Assembly: GCF_003205295.1 (NCBI RefSeq)
Contig: NZ_QJRP01000029.1
Coordinates: 1-57,169, forward strand
From: Pseudomonas mosselii
GTDB lineage: Bacteria; Pseudomonadota; Gammaproteobacteria; Pseudomonadales; Pseudomonadaceae
Direction: 5' to 3'
Length of the DNA stretch: 57,169 bases
The stretch's first letter is position 1; every line of letters begins with the position of its first letter. Of this stretch, positions 51,170-57,169 are shown piece after piece. The position numbers and the translations under genes were made by a program. Under the pieces are notes generated by a model that ran no database searches, was not told where the DNA came from, and worked only from the letters and a program-made list of their open reading frames with translations.

Positions 51170-51861
51170 GCCTGGGCCTCCAGCGGGCTGTCGTCACCGC
51201 CCAGGTTGATGAATTCGGCCCGTTCGACGGCCACGAAGCGCACCCGATCGCCAGGCTGCAGCAGGCTGTAGCCCTCGCGCTCGCGGTCGAACAGGCGCAC
51301 CGGCGTGCGACCGATCAGGTTCCAGCCGCCCGGCGATACGGCCGGATAGGCGGCAGTCTGGCGTTCGGCGATGCCGACGCTGCCCGCTGCCACGCGCTTG
51401 CGCGGGGTGCTCAGGCGCGGCGTGGCCAGGCGTTCGTCGACCAGGCCCATGAAGCCGAAGCCCGGCGCGAACCCCAGGGCGAACACCGGGTAGTCGCGAG
51501 CACAATGCAGGCGGATCACCTCGGCCTCGCTCATCCCGCCGCGCGCGGCCAGCACCGGCAGCTCGGGGCCGACGCTGGCGTGGTACCACACCGGGATCTC
51601 GTGCCGACGCCCGGCCTGACCGGCATCCGGCCGCAAGCCCTCCAGCGCGTGCTGGATACGCTGGCGCGCCTCGCCCGGCGCCAGGTCGAACTGCACCATC
51701 AGCGTGGTGTAGGACGGCACCAGGTCGATCAACTGCTGGCCAAAAGCATCCTGCAAGCGCTGGCTGGCGGCGAGGATCCACGGCATGTTGCCTTCATCGA
51801 TGGCATCGAACAGCCGCACCATCAGGCTGTCGATGGCCACCACTTCGATACGTGGCGTCAT
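51166..51861 (-). CDS. pxpB: 5-oxoprolinase subunit B (PxpB, KipI-like)
   Basis: This 231-residue cyclophilin-like protein has the family's HEIPVWYHASVGPELP, FALGFAPGFGFMGLVDERLA, PRLSTPRKRVAAGSVGIAER and GGWNLIGRTPVRLFD. It forms a complex with PxpC; in Bacillus the homologue KipI also inhibits the KinA kinase. The ATG at 51861 overlaps the pxpA stop by four bases (ATGA), and its own stop overlaps pxpC in the same way. A longer upstream frame is the shadow of pxpA. Confidence 0.92.
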   Translation of the reverse strand: MTPRIEVVAIDSLMVRLFDAIDEGNMPWILAASQRLQDAFGQQLIDLVPSYTTLMVQFDLAPGEARQRIQHALEGLRPDAGQAGRRHEIPVWYHASVGPELPVLAARGGMSEAEVIRLHCARDYPVFALGFAPGFGFMGLVDERLATPRLSTPRKRVAAGSVGIAERQTAAYPAVSPGGWNLIGRTPVRLFDREREGYSLLQPGDRVRFVAVERAEFINLGGDDSPLEAQA

Positions 51862-52637
51862 GCTTGCTCCAATGCATCCAGGGCCTGGCGGATCTGGCGC
51901 ACGGCGGCCACCGAACCATCGTTGTCGCCATGGACGCACAGGGTGCTGGCGTTCAAGCGCACGTCGCTGCCGTCGTCTGCCACCAGGGCCTCGCCCTTGG
52001 CCAGGCGCAGGGCCTGTTCGACCACCAGCGCCGGATCGTGGTGCACAGCGTTCGGCAGGCGCCGCGACATCAGGTGCCCGCTGGCGGTGTAGCCACGGTC
52101 GGCGAAAGCCTCGAACCACAGCGGCACGCCGACTTCATCGCCCAGGGCTTGGGCGGCGCTGTCGTCGGCGGTGGCCATGAGCATCAGCGGCAGGCCGCTG
52201 TCGAACGCCGCCACCGCTTCGAGCACGGTGCGCAGGATGTCCGGGTTGGCCATCATGTCGTTGTACAGCGCTCCATGGGGCTTGACGTAGGCCACCCGCG
52301 CGCCAAGCACCTTGCAGATGCCGTCCAGGGCGCCGATCTGGTAGTGCAGCAGGTCGCGGATCTCGTCGCTGCTGCAGGCCATGGAACGACGGCCGAAGCC
52401 CATCAGGTCCGGGTAGGCCGGGTGCGCGCCAATGGCCACCCGGTGTTCCAGGGCCAGGGCCACGGTGCGACGCATGGTGCCCGGGTCGCCGGCATGGTAG
52501 CCGCAGGCGATGTTAGCGCAGTCGATGAACGGCATGACCTTGGCGTCCTGGCCCATGCGCCAGTTGCCGAAGCTCTCGCCCATGTCGCAATTGAGTAGCA
52601 GGCGTTTCACCTGGCGGACCTCCGTATCAATGTTCAT
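51858..52637 (-). CDS. pxpA: 5-oxoprolinase subunit A (PxpA, LamB/YcsF family)
   Basis: This 259-residue protein starts LLLNCDMGESFGNWRMGQD and continues with SANIACGYHAGDP-type (CANIACGYHAGDPGTM), GAHPAYPDLMGFGRR, VKPHGALYNDMM and CVHGDNDGSV, the complete LamB/YcsF pattern with its conserved Asp, His and Lys residues. PxpA is the ATP-binding core of the prokaryotic 5-oxoprolinase. AAGGTAGG precedes the ATG, which lies 10 bases after the stop of the transporter gene, so all four genes form one operon. Confidence 0.93.
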   Translation of the reverse strand: MNIDTEVRQVKRLLLNCDMGESFGNWRMGQDAKVMPFIDCANIACGYHAGDPGTMRRTVALALEHRVAIGAHPAYPDLMGFGRRSMACSSDEIRDLLHYQIGALDGICKVLGARVAYVKPHGALYNDMMANPDILRTVLEAVAAFDSGLPLMLMATADDSAAQALGDEVGVPLWFEAFADRGYTASGHLMSRRLPNAVHHDPALVVEQALRLAKGEALVADDGSDVRLNASTLCVHGDNDGSVAAVRQIRQALDALEQA

Positions 52638-52647
52638 GGTGCCTACC

Positions 52648-53934
52648 TTAGCGCGCCTGGAGCGCTTTGCCGCGGGTTTCCGGCAGGCTGAGGGCCGCCA
52701 CGATCACCACACCGTAGGACACTGCGGCAAAGGCGCCAATCCCCAGGCCCAGAGGCACTTTCTCGCCGAGCAGGCCGATCAGCAGCGGGAACATGGCCGC
52801 GACCACCTTGCCGATGTTGTAGCAGAAGCCCTGCCCCGACCCACGGATCCGGGTCGGGAACAGTTCGGTGAGGAACGAGCCCATGCCACTGAAGATGCCC
52901 GAGGCGAAGAAGCCCAGCGGGAAGCCCAGCCACAGCATCACGCCGTCGCTGACCGGCATCTGCGTGTAGAGCAGGACGATGACGAACGAGCCCACGGCGA
53001 ACAGGATGAAGTTCTTCCTGCGCCCCAGCAGGTCGCACAGGTAGGCGCTGACCACGTAGCCGATGTAGGAGCCGACGATGACCATCGCCAGGTAGCCGCC
53101 GGTGCCCAGCACGCTCAGACCGCGCTCGTTCTTGAGGAAGGTCGGCAGCCACGAGGTGATGGCGTAGTAGCCGCCCAGGGCACCGGTGGTCAGCAAGGAA
53201 GCGCGGATCGTGGTCCAGAGCATGCCGGGGGCGAAGATCTCGTAGAACTGCGCAGGCGCCTCGGCCTGTTCCACGGCCTTGGCCTGGCGGTAGATCTCCG
53301 GGTCCTTGACCAGGCGCCGGACGAAGATCACGAAGATCGCCGGCAGCAGGCCCACCAGGAACAGCGCGCGCCAGGCCTGCTCGGCCGGCAGCCAGGAGAA
53401 CAGCAGGGCATAAAGGATCGCCGTCAGGCCCCAGCCGATGGCCCAACCCGACTGCACCATGCCCACCGCCTTGCCGCGGTCCTGGGCACGGATCACCTCG
53501 CCGATCAGCACCGCGCCGGCGGTCCATTCGCCGCCAAAACCAAAGCCCATCAGGGTTCGGGCGATCAGCAGTTGCTCGTAACTCTGGGCGAAGCCGCAGA
53601 GGAAGGTGAAGAAGGCGAACCACAGCACCGTCAGCTGCAGGGTGCGCACTCGCCCGATGCGGTCGGAGAGGATGCCGGCGATCCAGCCGCCCAGGGCCGA
53701 GGCGATCAACGTGCTGGTGTGGATCAACCCGGCCTCGGCGGTGCTGATGCCCCACAGCATGATCAGGGTGGGGATGACGAAGCTGAGCATCTGGGTGTCC
53801 ATGCCGTCCAGGCCGTAGCCGATCTTGCAGCTCCAGAAGGTGCGTCGTTGCTGGGAGTCGATGTCGCGGTACCAGGCGAAGGGGCCGCTCGAGGTTCGGG
53901 CGGGGGCCTGCTGCTGTACGCCGGTCGGGTTCAT
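52648..53934 (-). CDS. MFS transporter of the 5-oxoprolinase operon
   Basis: This 428-residue protein has 12 membrane segments. LSDRIGRVRTLQLTVLWFAF is the MFS loop 2-3 signature, followed by ARTLMGFGFGGEWTAGAVLI and the second-half CDLLGRRKNFILF. It resembles aromatic-acid and carboxylate:proton symporters. Its place as first gene of the pxpABC operon suggests uptake of 5-oxoproline or a related acid, an inference. GAGGCAACC precedes the ATG at 53934. It is divergent from the LysR gene. Confidence 0.85.
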   Translation of the reverse strand: MNPTGVQQQAPARTSSGPFAWYRDIDSQQRRTFWSCKIGYGLDGMDTQMLSFVIPTLIMLWGISTAEAGLIHTSTLIASALGGWIAGILSDRIGRVRTLQLTVLWFAFFTFLCGFAQSYEQLLIARTLMGFGFGGEWTAGAVLIGEVIRAQDRGKAVGMVQSGWAIGWGLTAILYALLFSWLPAEQAWRALFLVGLLPAIFVIFVRRLVKDPEIYRQAKAVEQAEAPAQFYEIFAPGMLWTTIRASLLTTGALGGYYAITSWLPTFLKNERGLSVLGTGGYLAMVIVGSYIGYVVSAYLCDLLGRRKNFILFAVGSFVIVLLYTQMPVSDGVMLWLGFPLGFFASGIFSGMGSFLTELFPTRIRGSGQGFCYNIGKVVAAMFPLLIGLLGEKVPLGLGIGAFAAVSYGVVIVAALSLPETRGKALQAR

Positions 53935-53966
53935 GGTTGCCTCGGCTTGTTGGTATTGTTCTATGG

Positions 53967-53983
53967 GCGACGTCGGGCGTCGC
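53967..53983. promoter_or_regulatory. inverted repeat in the MFS-LysR divergent promoter
   Basis: GCGACG-TCGGG-CGTCGC is a perfect 6-bp inverted repeat in the 129-base interval between the divergent start codons, 33 bases from the transporter ATG. It could be an operator of the LysR protein, though it lacks the T-N11-A consensus. Confidence 0.4.
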
Positions 53984-54063
53984 GGCCTGGGCTTCATGTT
54001 CAGAGGCCGCGCCGCCTGCGTCCAACGAGAAAAACCGCCGGTCTGGAACAAGAAAAACTGATC

Positions 54064-54975
54064 ATGAACCTTCGTTTCCTCGAAACCTTCGTCTGGGTCG
54101 CCCGGCTCAGGAGCTTTCGCCTCACCGCCGAGAAGCTGTTCACCACCCAGGCCTCGGTGTCCAGCCGCATCGCCGCGCTGGAGGCCGACCTGGGCGTTAA
54201 ACTGCTGTTGCGCGACTCCCGCGGGGTCAGCCTGACGCCCGAGGGCGCCAAGGTGCTGGAATACGCCGAGCGCATGCTCGACACCGCCAAGGCCATGAAG
54301 CAGTCGCTGGACAGCGACCGGGCCAAGACCGGACGCATCCGCCTGGGGGTGATGGACACGGTCATCCACACCTGGATGAGCGCGCTGGTGGCTGAGCTGG
54401 GTGAGCGCTACCCGCAGGTGGAGATCGAGCTGGTGGCCGATACCGCGCTGAACCTGCGCGAGCAGTTGCAGAAGGGGTTTCTCGACGTGATCCTGCAGAC
54501 CGACCTGCTGCGCGAGCAGTCGATCCGCAGCCATGACCTGGCGCGCTACCCGATGGGCTGGATCGTCGCCGCCGGCTCCCCGCACCATCGCACCTACGCC
54601 TCGCTGGCGGAGCTGGCCCGCGAGCGCATCGTCACCTTCTCGAAGAACTCGCGGCCGCACCAGGAAGTGCTCGGCCTGCTGCAGGCCGCCGGAGCCGAGG
54701 CGCCGCGCCTGAACTGCGTGAACTCGGTGGCGGCCATCACCCGCCTGCTGCGCGACGGTTTCGGCATCGGCGCACTGCCGCCGGCGCTGGTGGATGGCGA
54801 ACTGAGCCGCGGTGAGCTGGTGCTGCTGGAAGGCTTGCAGCCACCGCCGAGCCTGGAGCTGGTGGTGGCCTGGCAGACCGGTGTGGCGCTGGTGGACGAG
54901 GTGGTGGGCGTGTGTCGGCAAGTGCTTGAGCGCTATGCGCGGGATGTGGGCGGGCAGCGGATCGTGTTGGTCTGA
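54064..54975 (+). CDS. LysR-family regulator of the 5-oxoprolinase operon
   Basis: This 303-residue protein has a LysR DNA-binding domain in the first 60 residues (LETFVWVARLRSFRLTAEKL, FTTQASVSSRIAALEADLGV, SLTPEGAKVLEYAE) and an effector-binding domain (GRIRLGVMDTVIHTWMSALV onward). It is divergently transcribed from the MFS-pxpABC operon, the usual position for a LysR activator of that operon. The ATG at 54064 starts the conserved domain; a weak AAGAAAAA region precedes it. Confidence 0.87.
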   Translation: MNLRFLETFVWVARLRSFRLTAEKLFTTQASVSSRIAALEADLGVKLLLRDSRGVSLTPEGAKVLEYAERMLDTAKAMKQSLDSDRAKTGRIRLGVMDTVIHTWMSALVAELGERYPQVEIELVADTALNLREQLQKGFLDVILQTDLLREQSIRSHDLARYPMGWIVAAGSPHHRTYASLAELARERIVTFSKNSRPHQEVLGLLQAAGAEAPRLNCVNSVAAITRLLRDGFGIGALPPALVDGELSRGELVLLEGLQPPPSLELVVAWQTGVALVDEVVGVCRQVLERYARDVGGQRIVLV

Positions 54976-55002
54976 GCAACGCTGCCGCAGGGCCGGCCTA
55001 AA

Positions 55003-55148
55003 CTAGGGTCTGTACGAAATGTGTCTGCGCGAAGGCCAGACAAGGCGAAACGGGGGGAGGAAGCGGAGTGTACTGGAGTACATGAGCATTCCGAGCCCCG
55101 TTTCAACGCAGTATGGGCGAGTGCAGATACATTTCGTACAGAGCCTAG
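55003..55148. mobile_element. 146-bp MITE-like inverted-repeat element
   Basis: The ends CTAGGGTCTGTACGAAATGT plus GTCTGC and GCAGATACATTTCGTACAGA plus GCCTAG are inverted repeats matching in 24 of 26 positions. Inside, GAAACGGGG pairs with CCCCGTTTC and GTACTGGAGTAC sits at the centre, so the whole unit can fold. CTAG at both edges could be a 4-base target duplication like that of some IS5-group elements. There is no coding capacity. Confidence 0.7.
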
Positions 55149-55666
55149 CGCCAGCTTTCCTTCACCACCTTGCGCCGCCCGCCAAGAATCACCCAGCCAA
55201 TCACCAGCAACAGGCTCTCGACCACAAACGCCAGCACGAACCCGCTGCCGATCCCCCAGCCGATCGCCTCCGGCACCAGCAGGATCTGATAGCTGTAGCC
55301 CTTGAGCGTCTCCTCACGCAGCGCCGGCTCCGGCTGCACCAGCACATGCCAGGTGCGGCTCACCCACGAGCCTTGCAGGGCCTGCCATTCATGCTCGAGC
55401 AACTGGTTGCGAATCAACAGGCTCTCGATGCTGTTGGCATCGCTGTTGAACACCGGATCGTCGCTGCCCCGGTAATGGCGCACCAGCGCCTGCAGGTCAC
55501 CGTTGAAGAAGCGCTGCGCGGTCTGGCGGAAGCCGTCGAGCGCCTGGCGCGATTCGAGCAGGTGCGCCTCGACGCGCTGGCTGTAGTCCTTGACCAGCCC
55601 CGGCACCTGGAGACCGGCCAGTAGGCCGAAGGTGAACAACAGCAAACGCAGGTAACTTCTGAACAT
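55145..55666 (-). CDS. DUF2937 membrane protein
   Basis: This 173-residue protein has an N-terminal hydrophobic segment (MFRSYLRLLLFTFGLLAGLQ), a central helical region (VEAHLLESRQALDGFRQTAQ) that is probably periplasmic, and a C-terminal segment (GSGFVLAFVVESLLLVIGWV) followed by basic residues. This is the DUF2937 pattern. The stop codon TAG is formed by the terminal CTAG of the adjacent repeat element, so the natural C-terminus may have been slightly altered when the element arrived. Function unknown. Confidence 0.77.
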   Translation of the reverse strand: MFRSYLRLLLFTFGLLAGLQVPGLVKDYSQRVEAHLLESRQALDGFRQTAQRFFNGDLQALVRHYRGSDDPVFNSDANSIESLLIRNQLLEHEWQALQGSWVSRTWHVLVQPEPALREETLKGYSYQILLVPEAIGWGIGSGFVLAFVVESLLLVIGWVILGGRRKVVKESWR

Positions 55667-55675
55667 GCAGCGTCC

Positions 55676-56449
55676 TTAACTCTGGCCGTGGGCAATGCAC
55701 TCGCCATGCCGCCACAGCCCCCACTGACCCGGCTCATAGCGGTTCCAGGTCTCGTTCTCGGTCAGCGGCTCGGTGGCGATCACCGTGACCACGTCGTTGG
55801 GGGTGGTTTGCGTGTGGAAGTCGACGATCAGGTCGACATCCTTCAACCGCGCCGCGCCGAACGGTGCGCGGCGGGTGATGTGCACCAGTTTGGTCGAGCA
55901 GAAGCAGAACAGCCAGTCGCCGTCGCTGAGCAGGCAGTTGAACACGCCCTGGCCACGGTAACCGGCACAGGCTTCGACCAGCACCGGCAGCAACTGCTCG
56001 ACCTCGACCGGCTCGGGGAAGGCTTCGCGCACGCGGTTGAGCAGGTCGCAGAAGGCCGCTTCGCTGTCGGTGTCGCCGATCGGCCGGTAGAACGTGCGCT
56101 GGCCGGTGAAATCGCCCAGCTGGCCGTTGTGCGCGAAGCACCAGTTGCGCCCCCACAGCTCGCGCACGAACGGGTGGGTGTTGGACAGACAGACCTTGCC
56201 AACGTTGGCCTGGCGGATATGGCCGATGACCACTTCGCTCTTGATCGGGTAACGCTGCACCAGGTTGGCCACTTCCGACTCGCTGCTCGCCGCCGGGTCC
56301 TGGAACAGGCGCAGGCCGCGCCCTTCGTAGAAACCGATGCCCCAGCCATCGCGGTGCGGGCCGGTGCGCCCGCCGCGCTGCATCAGGCCGGTGAAGCTGA
56401 AGACGATATCGGTGGGGACATTGGCGCTCATGCCCAGCAGTTCGCACAT
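55676..56449 (-). CDS. class II glutamine amidotransferase (YafJ-like)
   Basis: This 257-residue protein begins MCELLGMSA, exposing Cys2 as the N-terminal nucleophile after Met removal. It has the class II glutaminase motifs GRTGPHRDGWGIGFYEGRG, IGHIRQANVG, NTHPFVREL, FAHNGQLGDF and DTDSEAAFC. It resembles E. coli YafJ and has no synthase domain, so the acceptor of the ammonia is unknown. It lies 9 bases upstream of the DUF2937 gene on the same strand and the two are probably cotranscribed. Confidence 0.88.
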   Translation of the reverse strand: MCELLGMSANVPTDIVFSFTGLMQRGGRTGPHRDGWGIGFYEGRGLRLFQDPAASSESEVANLVQRYPIKSEVVIGHIRQANVGKVCLSNTHPFVRELWGRNWCFAHNGQLGDFTGQRTFYRPIGDTDSEAAFCDLLNRVREAFPEPVEVEQLLPVLVEACAGYRGQGVFNCLLSDGDWLFCFCSTKLVHITRRAPFGAARLKDVDLIVDFHTQTTPNDVVTVIATEPLTENETWNRYEPGQWGLWRHGECIAHGQS

Positions 56450-56464
56450 GTTGCGGCTCCTGGT

Positions 56465-56974
56465 TTACAGACGAGGTTCGACGCGACCCTGCCCGGGGCC
56501 GGAGCGGCGCACGGGAGCGGGGGGCGGATCGTCGCGGTAGCGGTCTTGACGGTTGGCGGCCAGGGACGCTTCGGCCACGACCTCCTGTTCTTCCTTGGCC
56601 TGGCGCTGGGCGGCGGCCTCACGCTGGGCGCGGCGCTCGCGGGCACGCTTTTCCAGCGGCCAGCGGATCAGCACGAAGGCGATGTACAGGGCAAAGGCGA
56701 GCATGCCGTACATGGCCAGGTCGGAGGCGGCGCGCCAGGCGTTGTTGCCGACCTTGAAGGCGACGTCCAGCGCGGTGATGGCGATGGCCGGGGCGAAGCT
56801 TTCCTTGACCGGGTCGACGATGGTCGGCGAGAACAGCAATACGGCGATGATCACCCGCAGCGGCTCGCGCAGCCAGCGCCACATCCAGCCGGTCAGCTTG
56901 AAGCCCACCAGCAGGCAGCCCAGGGCGGCAACGGCGTAGAGGCCCCAGGCGAGGGTATAGTCGTGTTCGGTCAT
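56465..56974 (-). CDS. membrane protein of unknown function
   Basis: This 169-residue protein has hydrophobic segments at about 9-27, 38-50 and 88-106, then a highly charged tail from about residue 108 (EKRARERRAQREAAAQRQAK and EEQEV) ending in a Pro/Arg-rich stretch. Similar Pseudomonas proteins are sometimes mislabelled MFS transporters, but the protein is far too short for that. The tail could be a cytoplasmic coiled coil. It lies 15 bases upstream of the amidotransferase gene and is probably the first gene of that operon. Confidence 0.72.
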   Translation of the reverse strand: MTEHDYTLAWGLYAVAALGCLLVGFKLTGWMWRWLREPLRVIIAVLLFSPTIVDPVKESFAPAIAITALDVAFKVGNNAWRAASDLAMYGMLAFALYIAFVLIRWPLEKRARERRAQREAAAQRQAKEEQEVVAEASLAANRQDRYRDDPPPAPVRRSGPGQGRVEPRL

Positions 56975-57050
56975 GGTGTGGGTGCAAGCCAGGCAAAGAG
57001 ATGCCTATGATAAACACTTTTCCCGGCGCAGGCTGCCCCCAGCCTGTCAG

Positions 57051-57125
57051 GGCCTCTTCGCGGGTAAACCCGCTCCCACAGGCTAACACTGTACCTGTGG
57101 GAGCGGGTTTACCCGCGAAGAGGCC
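57051..57125. repeat. class B REP inverted pair
   Basis: GGCCTCTTCGCGGGTAAACC plus CGCTCCCACAG faces CTGTGGGAGCGGGTTTACCC plus GCGAAGAGGCC across a 13-base spacer. The arms are the same as at 12028-12120. Confidence 0.93.
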
Positions 57126-57150
57126 AGAGGCCCCAACCAAGAGATCTCCC

Positions 57151-57169
57151 ATGCCGAATGCCCCCCGCC
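57151..57169 (+). CDS. possible start of a further gene
   Basis: ATG at 57151 opens a frame MPNAPR that runs off the right edge, preceded by AAGAGA. Only six codons are visible, so no product can be named. Confidence 0.3.

Noticed and set aside
52510..54063. Very long N-terminal extension of the LysR gene.
   Set aside because: It is the shadow of the pxpA 5' end and the MFS gene; the LysR domain begins precisely at the ATG at 54064.

Overview
The window is ordinary chromosomal DNA of a Pseudomonas, most likely of the P. putida group. The evidence is a high-GC, densely coded sequence, a tandem fadD1-fadD2 pair followed by a hydrolase and a MaoC hydratase, Pseudomonas-type families (DUF2790, DUF2937, DUF6279, lpxO, aceK, azoR), and many intergenic REP hairpins of the kind known from P. 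putida (cores GGAGCGGCCTTGTGTCGCGA, GGAGCGGGTTTACCCGCGAA and GCGGGGCAAGCCCGCTCC). I see no rRNA, tRNA, CRISPR array, prophage or complete insertion sequence.

Layout. 1-1.2 kb: the 5' end of a TpsB-type outer-membrane transporter gene, a small secreted protein and a BrnT/BrnA toxin-antitoxin pair. 1.3-6.4 kb: an SrmB-like DEAD-box helicase, a YbdG-type mechanosensitive channel, an MFS exporter and a YigM-like transporter. 6.7-12 kb: azoR with a tandem operator-like repeat, a small periplasmic protein, then a run of LysR regulator, hydrolase, ppiA and ABC exporter. 12-20.3 kb: a FemAB/GNAT-like protein, a porin, a FabH2-type ketoacyl synthase and hrpA. 20.3-23.8 kb: a GC-poorer gap, then a glutamine-synthetase-like ligase and FAD oxidase (gamma-glutamyl-polyamine pathway). 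24-29.4 kb: fadD1, fadD2, a lipase-like hydrolase and phaJ, linking fatty-acid activation, beta-oxidation and PHA precursors. 29.4-31.7 kb: an ECF42 sigma operon (SnoaL-like, YCII/DGPF, sigma factor) with a recognisable ECF42 promoter. 31.7-34.8 kb: a LysE exporter, a threonine-dehydratase-like enzyme and a divergent MocR regulator with a direct-repeat operator. 35-40.2 kb: DUF2790 protein, GNAT, deformylase coupled to a YihY membrane protein, CsbD, an unknown gene, cvfB and a DUF6279 lipoprotein. 40.4-46.7 kb: aceK, two EamA transporters, lpxO and cysK. 46.9-50.1 kb: an AsmA-like DUF748 protein and a MoxR ATPase/VWA pair. 50.2-55 kb: a 5-oxoprolinase operon (MFS-pxpA-pxpB-pxpC) with a divergent LysR regulator. 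55-57.2 kb: a 146-bp MITE-like element, a DUF2937 protein, a class II glutamine amidotransferase, a membrane protein and the start of one more gene.

The parts that most deserve attention are regulatory or repeat-derived. They are the ECF42 promoter, the MocR and azoR tandem operators, a REP-like sequence inside the pxpC reading frame, and the MITE-like element whose terminal CTAG supplies the stop codon of the adjacent gene. No wholly new multi-gene system was found.
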